DNA of 64,000 bases. Source: Corynebacterium glucuronolyticum DSM 44120. GTDB lineage: Bacteria; Actinomycetota; Actinomycetes; Mycobacteriales; Mycobacteriaceae. Each line of letters starts with the position of its first letter. The first letter of the stretch is position 1. Position numbers and translations under genes: made by a program. The notes beneath the pieces are model-generated. The model was not told the origin of the DNA. It made no database searches and saw only the letters and a program-made list of their open reading frames with translations. Below are positions 41,668 through 49,915 of this stretch, one piece after another. The DNA lies in contig NZ_CP047452.1 of the NCBI RefSeq assembly GCF_030440595.1, positions 806,001 to 870,000 of the forward strand, in the 5' to 3' direction.

Positions 41668-43412
41668 ATCAACTATTGCTGCCACGCTTTAAGCGTTTGA
41701 TGGAACCCGCCTCGTGGCGAGACCTCTCGGTCGGTCAAGCGTGGGGTGCGGTCTCAGGACTGTGTCACGGCTTTGCCCTGCTGACTCTGCTTCCCGCAGC
41801 AAGTGCCCTAGCGACCGGAATGCCGGTGTGGGGGTTATCGTTTTGGGGATGGCTCATCGCCTTGGCGGTAATCGCGGTGCTGGGCGTGGGCACGGAGTTT
41901 TATGGCATGCGCACCGGCTATATCGGGGCCCTCGGGTTCATTCACGACGTCCACCAAGCGGTCGGCAACAAGGTAGCCCGCCTACCGTTGGGAGTGTTTG
42001 ATTCGGGTAGTTCTGGACGGCTGTCGCGCATGGTCACCCAGGAAATGATGAACTTGGGCGAGTCGGCGGCACATTTCATTTTCGCCCTCGTCCAAAAACT
42101 CTCGGCCGTGCTCGTAGTCACTGTGGGCACGTGGTTCTGGGATTGGCGACTGGGTCTAACCTTGACGATCGCGTTCCCGATCATGCTCGCCTTCCTTCAT
42201 ATTTCCCGTGTGCTTCTTGATAAAGGTAAGCAGGTTTCCGAACCAGCCGAGTCAGAGTTGGCGGCTCGCATGGTCGAATTCGCCACCTGCCAAGGCGCGC
42301 TGCGCTCCTGTCACGTCGCCGACGACTACCCGGCCCTTGATCGGGCATTCAAACAGGCTGACCGCAAAAGCCGCAAAGCATTGTGGATCGAAACATTAGC
42401 GAACCTGATAAACGGAATGTTCGTCCAAGCCCTTGTCGTGGTAATGATTTGGCTGACCGCCCAACTCGCCCTCGGCGGGCAGATGAATGCGTTGAACGCT
42501 GTGGTCACCATCGGCATGTGCCTGCGGTTCACCACCATGCTCCAAGACATCGGTGGCTGCATGACCGGGCTGGAAGAACGCCGCCAGCAGATGAATCACG
42601 TCGACAAGATCATGGACGCTCCCGAACTGTCCGAACCCGATGTCTCCACACCGGTGAGTGCTCCTGGTGATGTTCGTTTCGAGGACGTCGCCTTCGGCTA
42701 CGATCCGGACACCCCGGTTCTCCGTGATATTACCTTCCATGTCCCGCAAGGCGGCATGTGTGCCCTGGTTGGCCCTTCCGGCTGCGGAAAAACCACAATC
42801 GCGAGGTTGGTTGCACGTTTCTGGGATGTGCAGTCCGGCAGCGTACGCGTTGGCGGGGTTGATGTGCGCGAGCAGACCACCGAAGATTTGATGCGCCAGA
42901 TATCCCTGGTCTTCCAAGACGTCTATTTATTCAATGACACGCTCGAGGCCAACATTCGCCTTGGCAACCCCGAAGCTACCGATGAAGAAATCAGGTGGGC
43001 CGCTGACCTGTCGGGCGTGACCGAAATCGTCAACCGGCTCCCAGACGGCTGGAATTCATTGGCGGGTGCCGGCGGGCGCGCACTGTCAGGTGGGGAACGC
43101 CAACGCGTCTCTATCGCCCGCGCCTTGGTGAAGAAGGCCCCGATCGTGCTGTTTGACGAGGCCACCAGCGCGTTGGATGCGGAAAATGAAGCCAACATTG
43201 TTGCGGCGATGAACGAGCTACGCAAGCACTCCACACTGATCGTGATCGCCCACAAACTTGAAACCATTCGCCAAGCTGACCAAATCATTGTGCTCTCCCA
43301 CAGTGGGCGTATCGCCCAGCGCGGGTGCCACGACGAGCTGGTCAACCAGCCAGGTCAATACCGCGATTTCTGGCAAGAGCGCATCAACGCCGCCGGATGG
43401 CAACTCGTCTAA
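41664..43412 (+). CDS. ABC transporter half-unit, fused TMD-NBD, second subunit
   Basis: The 582-residue protein has the same architecture as its neighbour: six membrane helices then an NBD with GPSGCGKTT, LVFQDVYLFNDT, LSGGERQRVSIARAL, VLFDEATSALD and VIAHKLET, all canonical. It very likely forms a heterodimer with the product of 39880-41667, in which this subunit supplies the standard signature and D-loop. The ATG overlaps the upstream stop (ATGA), with GAGGAG 10 bases before, so translation is coupled. In this window the pair precedes an ECF transporter, an order I recall from the haem/iron sia operon of streptococci. Confidence 0.88.
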   Translation: MNQLLLPRFKRLMEPASWRDLSVGQAWGAVSGLCHGFALLTLLPAASALATGMPVWGLSFWGWLIALAVIAVLGVGTEFYGMRTGYIGALGFIHDVHQAVGNKVARLPLGVFDSGSSGRLSRMVTQEMMNLGESAAHFIFALVQKLSAVLVVTVGTWFWDWRLGLTLTIAFPIMLAFLHISRVLLDKGKQVSEPAESELAARMVEFATCQGALRSCHVADDYPALDRAFKQADRKSRKALWIETLANLINGMFVQALVVVMIWLTAQLALGGQMNALNAVVTIGMCLRFTTMLQDIGGCMTGLEERRQQMNHVDKIMDAPELSEPDVSTPVSAPGDVRFEDVAFGYDPDTPVLRDITFHVPQGGMCALVGPSGCGKTTIARLVARFWDVQSGSVRVGGVDVREQTTEDLMRQISLVFQDVYLFNDTLEANIRLGNPEATDEEIRWAADLSGVTEIVNRLPDGWNSLAGAGGRALSGGERQRVSIARALVKKAPIVLFDEATSALDAENEANIVAAMNELRKHSTLIVIAHKLETIRQADQIIVLSHSGRIAQRGCHDELVNQPGQYRDFWQERINAAGWQLV

Positions 43413-43448
43413 AACACAGCACTGTTTACAATCATGAAAGGAATAACT

Positions 43449-44045
43449 ATGTCCACACCCACGTCCTCGCGCCTAAACACGCGCGACTTCATCAATATCG
43501 GCGTCTTCACCGCTTTGATGTTTGTCATCGTGTTTGCATTCGGAATGCTCGGGTTCATTCCGGCTGCCATGTATGCCGGTTTCTTACTCTCCATTCTCGT
43601 CAACGGCACCGTGTTCGCGCTGTTTACTGCCCGCACTCCGAAGATGGGGGCATTGACCATCATGCTGATCCTCATCGAAGCCCTCTTCTTCGTAACGGGT
43701 CACTGGGTGGGAGGAATTGCGATCGCCGCTGTGTTCGGCCTGCTCGCTGACTTGGTGATCACCAAGGGGCCGAAGAGCGTGAAAGTTCGCGTCCCGCTGG
43801 CATATGCATTGTTTATCCTGCCGATCTATGTTTCCCCGTGGATTCCGCTATTTATGAACCAAGACGCATATATGTCGCAGATCGCCGAACAAATGGGTGC
43901 CGAGTATGCGGCGAAGATGGCGCAGGTTGTCACGATTCCGATTCTGTTGGGCTTCTTCGTCGTGATGCTCATCGTTGGCTGGCTTGCTGGTCTGTTGGGA
44001 ACCCGGGTGGCGCGCAAACACTTTGAACGGGCCGGTCTTGTCTAA
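43449..44045 (+). CDS. ECF transporter substrate-binding (S) component, MptD/Trep_Strep family
   Basis: The 198-residue integral membrane protein has six helices, including NIGVFTALMFVIVFAFGMLG, IPAAMYAGFLLSILVNGTVF and a C-terminal VTIPILLGFFVVMLIVGWLAG, and no ATPase motifs. Length, topology and the start RDFINIGVFTAL fit the family named Trep_Strep (TIGR02185) or MptD, an S component of energy-coupling factor transporters. The S component sets substrate specificity; iron-box control and the ABC partners suggest iron, haem or a siderophore rather than a vitamin. ATG 43449 has GAAAGGAATAACT upstream. Overlaps the T component by 8 bp. Confidence 0.8.
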   Translation: MSTPTSSRLNTRDFINIGVFTALMFVIVFAFGMLGFIPAAMYAGFLLSILVNGTVFALFTARTPKMGALTIMLILIEALFFVTGHWVGGIAIAAVFGLLADLVITKGPKSVKVRVPLAYALFILPIYVSPWIPLFMNQDAYMSQIAEQMGAEYAAKMAQVVTIPILLGFFVVMLIVGWLAGLLGTRVARKHFERAGLV

Positions 44046-44724
44046 ACTTCCCGACCCGCGCACGATTATCGTAGCGCTCGTCATCGTCTCCACCACGATC
44101 TACAGTGCCTACTCGCCGTGGTTCGTGTGTGCTCTGGGCGGATTCGCCGCCGTGATGCTGGCGAGCGCTACGATCAACCCCAACACGCTCGTGCGCCCGA
44201 GCTGGGTGGCCGTCTATCTGGCCACGTTTGCGGCTCTCGGCACACTCGTCTTCGTGATACCACTGGTGTGGAAGTCAACGGCCAGCGCGTTCCTCGTGCT
44301 GTTTTTACAGTGGATGTGGCGATTCAGTGTCAGCGCAGGAATGGGAGCCTACGCGATCGGCGTGATCCGACCTGCCACCTTGCAAAAAGCACTCGCCAGC
44401 TCACGAATCCCGACCTGTTTCACGATCCCGATCTCAGTCGCGTTACGGGTGCTGCCCGTGATCGGCCACGAAGTTAAAGCGATCTCAGATGCCATGAAAC
44501 TACGCGGCATGTCCGCGCTTTCCCTGCGTTCGGCCCAGTACTTCACAATCCCGCTGCTATCGACCGTGGTACGCAGCGGAGACGAACTGGCATCGGCCGC
44601 CCTTGTACGCGGACTGGGCGGAACCGCAAAGCCCACCTCAGTCACGGTCGTGAAATTCCGTGTGATCGACGCGGTCATTCTGCTCATCGTTATCAGCTTC
44701 GCGATATGGAGAATCACCCTATGA
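44038..44724 (+). CDS. ECF transporter transmembrane (T) component, EcfT-like
   Basis: The 228-residue membrane protein carries the coupling motifs of EcfT: AMKLRGMSALS and SAALVRGLGGTAKP contain the two Ala-Arg-Gly signatures (A-x-R-G) that contact the ATPases. It has four to five helices before them. It joins the S component to the ATPase pair. I chose the TTG at 44038, overlapping the stop of the S gene by 8 bp; the longer frame (to 43975) would only duplicate reading through that gene. GAACGGGCCGG precedes it weakly. The next gene overlaps by 4 bp. Confidence 0.82.
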   Translation: MSKLPDPRTIIVALVIVSTTIYSAYSPWFVCALGGFAAVMLASATINPNTLVRPSWVAVYLATFAALGTLVFVIPLVWKSTASAFLVLFLQWMWRFSVSAGMGAYAIGVIRPATLQKALASSRIPTCFTIPISVALRVLPVIGHEVKAISDAMKLRGMSALSLRSAQYFTIPLLSTVVRSGDELASAALVRGLGGTAKPTSVTVVKFRVIDAVILLIVISFAIWRITL

Positions 44725-46112
44725 CAACAGCCCAAGCAACTGGGGTCACCTTCACCTATCGGGGAGCAGACCACCCCTCAATCAATGACGCAACCATCAC
44801 CATCACACCTGGAACCGTCACCTTGCTGTGTGGCGCGTCAGGGTCGGGGAAAACCACCGCGCTACGGCTGTTTAACGGGCTCATCCCGCACTTCCACGAC
44901 GGCGACCTCACCGGAAGCGTCACAGTCGACGACATTGACGTGGCACGAGTAGATCTATCAGAGCTTGCCCACCACTGTTCGACAGTGTTTCAAAACCCGC
45001 GCACCCAGTTCTACACCACCCACGTGCGCCAAGAACTCGCCTTCGGCCCAGAAAACCTCGGCCGCGACCCTCAAGAGATTTGTGCCCGCATTGACGAGGT
45101 TGCAGCCGAGTTAGGTATCGCCGACCTGTTGGAATCCCGCGTCACACAACTGTCGGGTGGGCAGATGCAACGCGTGGCCTGCGCCGTCGCCATGTGCAAC
45201 AACACGTCGCTGATCGTGTTCGACGAACCGACCGCGAACTTGTCCGCTGACGTTATCGACCAACTCGCCACACTCATCGCCAGGCTCAAAGCAGACGGAC
45301 ACACCATCATCATTGCTGAACACCGGCTAAGTTTCCTTTCCGGGATTGCTGACCGTGTCTACTGCTTCGACAAAGGCAACATCGCCCTCACCGCAACCGG
45401 CGAGGAGTTTTATGTCATGCCAGATGAGGAGCGTAAACAGCTTGGGCTGCGATCCCTAGTGACTGTGCCTATGCCACAACTTCCGGAACCGGCAGGAGAT
45501 GGGCTTGAGATTGACAACCTCACCTTCGCCTACCGCCACGGAAACACGGTTCTCAACATCGGCCATCTGCTCTTCCCGGCAGGGAAAATCACCGCACTGT
45601 TAGGCCCGTGCGGGTCAGGCAAATCAACACTGGCACGCATCATCTGCGGACTCGAAAAAGCCAAAGGTGCATCCATCACACTCAATGGGCAAAAATTCAC
45701 CAGCCGGGACGCATACCTTGTCATGCAAGACCCCACCCGGCAGCTATTCTCAGACACAGTCATTGACGAAGTTACGCTCGGGGCAACCAGAGTCGAAAAA
45801 CAACACATCGACGCCCACGCGATCCTTAAAGAACTCGACCTCACCGACCACGAGTCCGATCATCCGCAAGCACTGTCTGGTGGGCAACGCCAACGCCTTG
45901 TCATCGTCACAGCACTTGCTGCGAACAAGAAGGTCTACATCTTCGACGAGCCGACATCAGGTGTGGGCTACAAGCACCTCGTCGCGATCTCACAAGTGAT
46001 GCGCAAACTCGCTGATACCGGTGCCGTCGTCATCGTCATCACCCACGACGCTGAACTCGTTACCGAAGCCGCCGACCATAGCGTCCGCCTCGACCAAATC
46101 AACGCCTGCTAA
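44721..46112 (+). CDS. ECF transporter ATPase, fused A-A' (two ABC domains)
   Basis: The 463-residue protein contains two ABC domains in tandem: first with CGASGSGKTT, LSGGQMQRVACAVAM and LIVFDEPTANLS; second with GPCGSGKST, LSGGQRQRLVIVTAL and VYIFDEPTSGV. No membrane helices. It is the fused EcfA-EcfA' that powers the T and S components. The second D-loop ends SGVGYKH rather than SGLD, a variation common in EcfA2-like domains. ATG overlaps the T gene stop (ATGA). Repeated GCTAACGCAA sequences start at its own stop codon and recur to 46231. Confidence 0.9.
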   Translation: MTTAQATGVTFTYRGADHPSINDATITITPGTVTLLCGASGSGKTTALRLFNGLIPHFHDGDLTGSVTVDDIDVARVDLSELAHHCSTVFQNPRTQFYTTHVRQELAFGPENLGRDPQEICARIDEVAAELGIADLLESRVTQLSGGQMQRVACAVAMCNNTSLIVFDEPTANLSADVIDQLATLIARLKADGHTIIIAEHRLSFLSGIADRVYCFDKGNIALTATGEEFYVMPDEERKQLGLRSLVTVPMPQLPEPAGDGLEIDNLTFAYRHGNTVLNIGHLLFPAGKITALLGPCGSGKSTLARIICGLEKAKGASITLNGQKFTSRDAYLVMQDPTRQLFSDTVIDEVTLGATRVEKQHIDAHAILKELDLTDHESDHPQALSGGQRQRLVIVTALAANKKVYIFDEPTSGVGYKHLVAISQVMRKLADTGAVVIVITHDAELVTEAADHSVRLDQINAC

Positions 46113-46233
46113 CGCAAACGCTCGCTCAGTCGAAAGAGAGGAAAGCATTTCCGCAGGTCAGGGCAAACGCGCTATACACTCGCTAACGCAAGCGATTTTT
46201 CACACCCCCCTAAGCGATACTCGCTAACGCAAA
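46109..46233. repeat. Dispersed GCTAACGCAA repeats after the ECF operon, with hairpin
   Basis: GCTAACGCAA occurs at the stop codon (46109) and again at about 46182 and 46222, the last two inside ACTCGCTAACGCAA. The middle one forms TCGCT-AACGCA-AGCGATTTTT, a small terminator. The first copy contains the TAA of the ATPase gene. Confidence 0.65.
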
Positions 46234-46276
46234 AGGGTACTTATCAAATCCGACGTCTAAGTGGAGCCGATGACGG

Positions 46277-46349
46277 TGCCCCAGAGAGGATTCGAACCTC
46301 CGACACCCGCTTTAGGAGAGCGGTGCTCTATCCCCTGAGCTACTGGGGC
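46277..46349 (-). tRNA. tRNA-Arg (CCU)
   Basis: On the minus strand a 73-nt cloverleaf: acceptor GCCCCAG/CTGGGGC, D-arm GCTCAGGGGATAGAGC, anticodon arm CCGCT-CTCCTAA-AGCGG with anticodon CCT, T-arm GGAGG-TTCGAAT-CCTCT, discriminator A. CCA is not encoded. It stands at the right edge of the transporter island, a frequent insertion landmark. Confidence 0.97.
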
Positions 46350-46484
46350 AGGGATAAACCTTGTATAGAGTACAACATTCGGGGAGGGGTTTAAAAAAAT
46401 TGCCCCCACAAACGAGATTTTCCCCTCCGATACCTCTAGGCTGGAGTGTAACTATAACCGAGTTTCCCTAAGGATGGCACTTCC

Positions 46485-46763
46485 ATGAGTGAGAAATTGA
46501 ATCCTACATTTACTGACGTTAACCGACGCGAGTTCATCTGCGAGCAGGTGGAGAAGGACGGTGTCCTGGTCCTCGCTGTTGACCGCATCAAGGAGGATGG
46601 CACGCGTAAGCGCGTCATGCTGCTGAACAAGTTCGATGCCAAGAAGCTCTCGGCCGCATGTGAGCTGTACCTGCAGACGATTTTCTCGGCGGCCTTTGCC
46701 AAGGACAGCTCCACGCTGTCCCCGGAGGAGATGCTTCAGCTATTCGGCCCGGCGAATGACTAA
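46485..46763 (+). CDS. Small conserved protein of unknown function
   Basis: A 92-residue soluble protein, slightly acidic, with a predicted beta-rich first half (EFICEQVEKDGVLVLAVDRI) and two helices after it (FDAKKLSAACELYLQTIFSA). I do not recognise the family. It has a normal ribosome site (AAGGATGG) and overlaps cobF by 8 bp, so it is translated in the same operon. Codon use resembles its neighbours. The call as a real gene is firm; the function is unknown. Confidence 0.75.
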   Translation: MSEKLNPTFTDVNRREFICEQVEKDGVLVLAVDRIKEDGTRKRVMLLNKFDAKKLSAACELYLQTIFSAAFAKDSSTLSPEEMLQLFGPAND

Positions 46764-47481
46764 CCACAAAATACTTGTCATCGGCATCGGGGCCGGTAAT
46801 CCCGAACACCTCACCGTTGAGGCTATCAATGCCATGAAATCCGCCGACGCGGTGATGGCAATGGATAAGGGCGATGCTAAAGCTGACCTCCTTGGCCTGC
46901 GGACGTACCTGCTAGAGAAGTATGCCCCGGGCACACCTCTGATAACCGTCGAGGACCCGGAACGCGACCGCAATCCGGTGGACTACAAGGCGGAAGTGGA
47001 GCGGTGGCACCAGGCGCGGGCAGAAAGGCTCGCGGCGGCGATGCCGGACGGAACAATTGCGTTCCTCGTCTGGGGTGACCCGAACCTGTACGATTCCACG
47101 CTGCGGATCCTCGAGCGGATGGGTGAGAAAGATATCCACGTCATCCCCGGAATCACGTCGATTCAAGCGTTGACCGCCGCTTTCGGGCTCGTCCTGAACA
47201 AGATTGGTGGGCCGATCACCATCACGACCGGCCGGCAGTTGGAGGCGGCCTCGTCCCCGCCCGACAACACAGTCGTCATGCTTGACGGCCATAGTGCCTG
47301 GCAGGCCAATGTTGGCGAGAACACCTACATCTGGTGGGGCGCCTACTTAGGCACCGAAAATGAGGTCCTTCGGCACGGTTACGTCACAGACATTGGCGAT
47401 GAGCTCGCCGAGCTGAAGGCCAACTTGCGCATGGAGCACGGGTGGATCATGGATATCTACCTGCTCCGCGAGAGAGCATAA
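46756..47481 (+). CDS. cobF: Precorrin-6A synthase (deacetylating) CobF
   Basis: The 241-residue protein is a tetrapyrrole (corrin/porphyrin) methylase: ILVIGIGAGNPEHLTVEAIN at the N-terminus, AFLVWGDPNLYDSTLRIL and IHVIPGITSIQALTAAFGL. The GxGxGxP and WGDP motifs bind SAM. CobF methylates precorrin-5 at C-1 with loss of acetate in aerobic B12 synthesis. No other cobalamin gene is nearby, which is a known situation in corynebacteria, where solitary cobF may serve another role. Starts at ATG inside the upstream gene's end. Confidence 0.87.
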   Translation: MTNHKILVIGIGAGNPEHLTVEAINAMKSADAVMAMDKGDAKADLLGLRTYLLEKYAPGTPLITVEDPERDRNPVDYKAEVERWHQARAERLAAAMPDGTIAFLVWGDPNLYDSTLRILERMGEKDIHVIPGITSIQALTAAFGLVLNKIGGPITITTGRQLEAASSPPDNTVVMLDGHSAWQANVGENTYIWWGAYLGTENEVLRHGYVTDIGDELAELKANLRMEHGWIMDIYLLRERA

Positions 47482-47527
47482 AAATACTCCCACCGTACTG
47501 TGAACTGGAACGGTGGGAGTATTTTTT
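47480..47527. terminator. Bidirectional terminator between cobF and mycoredoxin
   Basis: AAAAATACTCCCACCGT pairs with ACGGTGGGAGTATTTTT, a 17-bp stem with A- and T-tracts on each side, shared by the two converging operons. Confidence 0.9.
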
Positions 47528-47786
47528 ATTGTTCGCCCTCAAGTTCCTTGAGTTTGGCTCGCACAGCACTTGCCGGCGGGTTGGTTTCTGTTGTTCCGTC
47601 GGAGTAGTGGACGGTGGGGACAACTCGGTTTCCGTCGTTGACGGATTCCACAAACACGGCTGCCTTGTCGTCTTCTTCCACGTTGATGGTGGTGTATGGG
47701 GTTTCGGTTCGATCCAGTGCTTTGAGGAGCTTGGCGCAGTAGGGGCACCAGTCCGTCATGTAAATAGTGGCGTGTTGGGTACTCAT
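47526..47786 (-). CDS. mrx1: Mycoredoxin (glutaredoxin-like, mycothiol-linked)
   Basis: An 86-residue thioredoxin-fold protein with the redox site WCPYC (residues 13-17) and the cis-Pro segment RVVPTVHYSDG. The CPYC site and the size identify mycoredoxin-1, which reduces mixed disulfides between mycothiol and proteins in Actinobacteria. It overlaps folA by 4 bp and is the last gene of thyA-folA-mrx1. Association with thyA-folA makes it translationally coupled to nucleotide synthesis genes. Confidence 0.9.
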   Translation of the reverse strand: MSTQHATIYMTDWCPYCAKLLKALDRTETPYTTINVEEDDKAAVFVESVNDGNRVVPTVHYSDGTTETNPPASAVRAKLKELEGEQ

Positions 47787-48286
47787 GCCTTACGAGTGTA
47801 CTCGTGGAACGCGTAGTGCACGGGGCCGTCAGTATGCGCGAAGGACCCCTTGGCAGAGGTCTGCCAGATGCCGTCGACCGTGTGCGAAAACGCCGGATCC
47901 GATGTGACGGAGGGGACGGTGACGGGGGTTGCAAGGAGACCGTCGAGGAGGACGTCGACAAGCGTCACGGCGATGCGGGAAAGCCGGGGGTATAAGGACT
48001 GGTAGAGCGAGCCTCCGCCGATTAGCCAGCCGTCGAAGTCGGCCGGAACAGAGGAGACAACGGTGGCACCGGCGGACCAGTCGCCCGGCTCGCGGGTGGA
48101 CAGGACGAGGTTCGTCCTGCCGGGGAGGGCCTTGGAGCCGATGGATTCCCACGTTTTGCGCCCCATGAGGATGTCCTCACCCATGGTGGTGTTCTTGAAG
48201 TGGTGGAGATCCTCGGGCAGGTGCCACGGCATTGTGGAGCCGTCGCCGATGATCCCGTCGCGTGATTGTGCCCAGATTGCCTTCAT
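47783..48286 (-). CDS. folA: Dihydrofolate reductase
   Basis: The 167-residue enzyme has the family landmarks: KAIWAQSRDGIIGDGSTMPW, LPEDLHHFKNTTMGED (with the catalytic acid Asp/Glu region), ILMGRKTWESIG, LPGRTNLVLSTR and LIGGGSLYQSLYP. It reduces dihydrofolate to tetrahydrofolate with NADPH. It follows thyA with overlapping stop and start (TAATG) and overlaps the mycoredoxin gene by 4 bp, so all three are coupled. Confidence 0.97.
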   Translation of the reverse strand: MKAIWAQSRDGIIGDGSTMPWHLPEDLHHFKNTTMGEDILMGRKTWESIGSKALPGRTNLVLSTREPGDWSAGATVVSSVPADFDGWLIGGGSLYQSLYPRLSRIAVTLVDVLLDGLLATPVTVPSVTSDPAFSHTVDGIWQTSAKGSFAHTDGPVHYAFHEYTRKA

Positions 48287-49086
48287 TAGACAGCCACCGG
48301 CGCCTTGATCGTGGGGTGCGGATCGTAGCCCACGAGGTTGATGTGCTCGAAGGTGTAGTCGAACATGCTCGGTGCGCGGGTGAGGTCGAGGCGGGGGTAG
48401 GGGCGTGGTTCGCGACTGAGCTGCTCACGCACCTGTTCGCGGTGGTTGTCGTAGATGTGGCAGTCGCCACCTGTCCAGACGAAGTCGCCCACGTCTAGGC
48501 CGGCCTGTTGGGCGAACATGTGGGTGAGGAGGGAGTAGGAGGCGATGTTGAAGGGAACGCCAAGGAACATGTCGCACGAGCGCTGGTAGAGCTGGCAGCT
48601 GAGTTTGCCGTCAGCGACATAGAGTTGGAAAAGGAGGTGGCAGGGCGGGAGCGCCATGTTGTCCAGCTCGCTGACGTTCCAGGCAGAGACGATGTTGCGG
48701 CGTGAATCCGGATCCTTTTTGAGCAGTTCGAGGGCCCCGGCGATTTGGTCGATGTGTTGGCCGTTGGGGGTGGGCCAGCTGCGCCACTGCACGCCGTAGA
48801 TGGGGCCGAGTTCCCCGTTTTCGTCGGCCCATTCGTCCCAGATGGATACCCCGTTTTCGTGCAGCCAGGCGACGTTGGAATCGCCGCGCAGGAACCACAA
48901 AAGTTCACCGACGACGGACTTCCAGTGCACCTTCTTCGTGGTGATGAGCGGGAACGCCTCGGCGAGGTGGAACCGCATCTGTTTGCCAAACAGGCTGGTT
49001 GTGCCTGTCCCAGTGCGGTCGTCTTTGTGCGCCCCCTCCTCCAGGATTTCGCGGAGGAGGTCTTCGTACGGTGTCGGGATGGTCAT
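48286..49086 (-). CDS. thyA: Thymidylate synthase ThyA
   Basis: The 266-residue enzyme is complete: [53 protein letters not shown], the catalytic Cys in [34 protein letters not shown] and GDCHIYDNH. It methylates dUMP using methylenetetrahydrofolate, giving dTMP and dihydrofolate, which FolA then recycles. I use ATG 49086; a frame to 49110 adds eight residues outside the family. First gene of the thyA-folA-mrx1 operon. Confidence 0.98.
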   Translation of the reverse strand: MTIPTPYEDLLREILEEGAHKDDRTGTGTTSLFGKQMRFHLAEAFPLITTKKVHWKSVVGELLWFLRGDSNVAWLHENGVSIWDEWADENGELGPIYGVQWRSWPTPNGQHIDQIAGALELLKKDPDSRRNIVSAWNVSELDNMALPPCHLLFQLYVADGKLSCQLYQRSCDMFLGVPFNIASYSLLTHMFAQQAGLDVGDFVWTGGDCHIYDNHREQVREQLSREPRPYPRLDLTRAPSMFDYTFEHINLVGYDPHPTIKAPVAV

Positions 49087-49122
49087 GCAGCTAGTGTACC
49101 GTCCGGGCAACCGGGGGATTAT

Positions 49123-49881
49123 TTAGTAGCTGCCGTTTGCTTCCTTGTACTCGGCGCATAGGGCGAGGATCTCGTCTGCCATGTCAGGGCGACAGATAAG
49201 GACATCGGGGAGGTAGGGGTCCTTGTTGTTGTAGGACAGCTCGGAGCCGTCGAGGCGGGAGCAGTGGAGCCCTGCAGCCTGGGCGACACCGACAGGTGCG
49301 GCGGAGTCCCATTCGTACTGGCCACCGGCGTGGATGTAGGCATCGGCGTCACCGAGCAGCACGCGCATGGCCTTGGCACCGGCGGAGCCATATTCGGTAA
49401 TTTCTGAGCCGGTGCGCTCGGCGACAAAGGAAGCTACCTTGGGGGCGCGGTTGCGGGAGACAATGATCTTGCCGGACTTGGGGCCGAGGACGGCGCGGGC
49501 TTCGTCGGAGAAGAAGGTGACTCCGATGTCAGGCAGGCCGACGGCGGCATAGATGGGCTTGTGGTTTTCTACGAGCGCGATGTGGACGGCCCAGTCTTGG
49601 CGGCCGGTGGCGAATTCCTTCGTGCCATCGAGGGGGTCGATGATCCAGACGCGGTTCTTGTTCAGGCGGGCAGGGTTGTCGGCTGCCTCTTCGGAGAGGA
49701 AGCCGTCGTCGGGGCGGTGCTGCGCGAGGACGCGGGCGATCCAGTTTTGGGCCAGGTCGTCGCCGGCATCGCCGAGGTTGAGGGCTTGCAGTAATCCCAC
49801 GCCGCGGATTCCTTTGAGGATTTCGGAGGTGCCTACGGCGAGGCGGTGGGTGAGTGTTGCGTCGTCCAAGTGAGCAGTCAT
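49123..49881 (-). CDS. cysQ: 3'(2'),5'-bisphosphate nucleotidase / inositol monophosphatase family (CysQ)
   Basis: The 252-residue protein belongs to the Mg-dependent, Li-sensitive phosphatase family: FLSEEAADN (metal-binding Glu), WIIDPLDGTKEFATGRQDWA and YEWDSAAPVGVAQAAGLH carry the metal ligands. The DPLDGTKEF form is that of CysQ-type PAP phosphatases, matching M. tuberculosis CysQ (Rv2131c), which also acts on fructose-1,6-bisphosphate and inositol phosphate. It ends 36 bp before the thyA start and may be cotranscribed with it. ATG start; divergent from lhr with a 34-bp gap. Confidence 0.88.
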   Translation of the reverse strand: MTAHLDDATLTHRLAVGTSEILKGIRGVGLLQALNLGDAGDDLAQNWIARVLAQHRPDDGFLSEEAADNPARLNKNRVWIIDPLDGTKEFATGRQDWAVHIALVENHKPIYAAVGLPDIGVTFFSDEARAVLGPKSGKIIVSRNRAPKVASFVAERTGSEITEYGSAGAKAMRVLLGDADAYIHAGGQYEWDSAAPVGVAQAAGLHCSRLDGSELSYNNKDPYLPDVLICRPDMADEILALCAEYKEANGSY

Positions 49882-49915
49882 GGTTACATAATACGGTCTC
49901 CACTAGATTAAGGGC

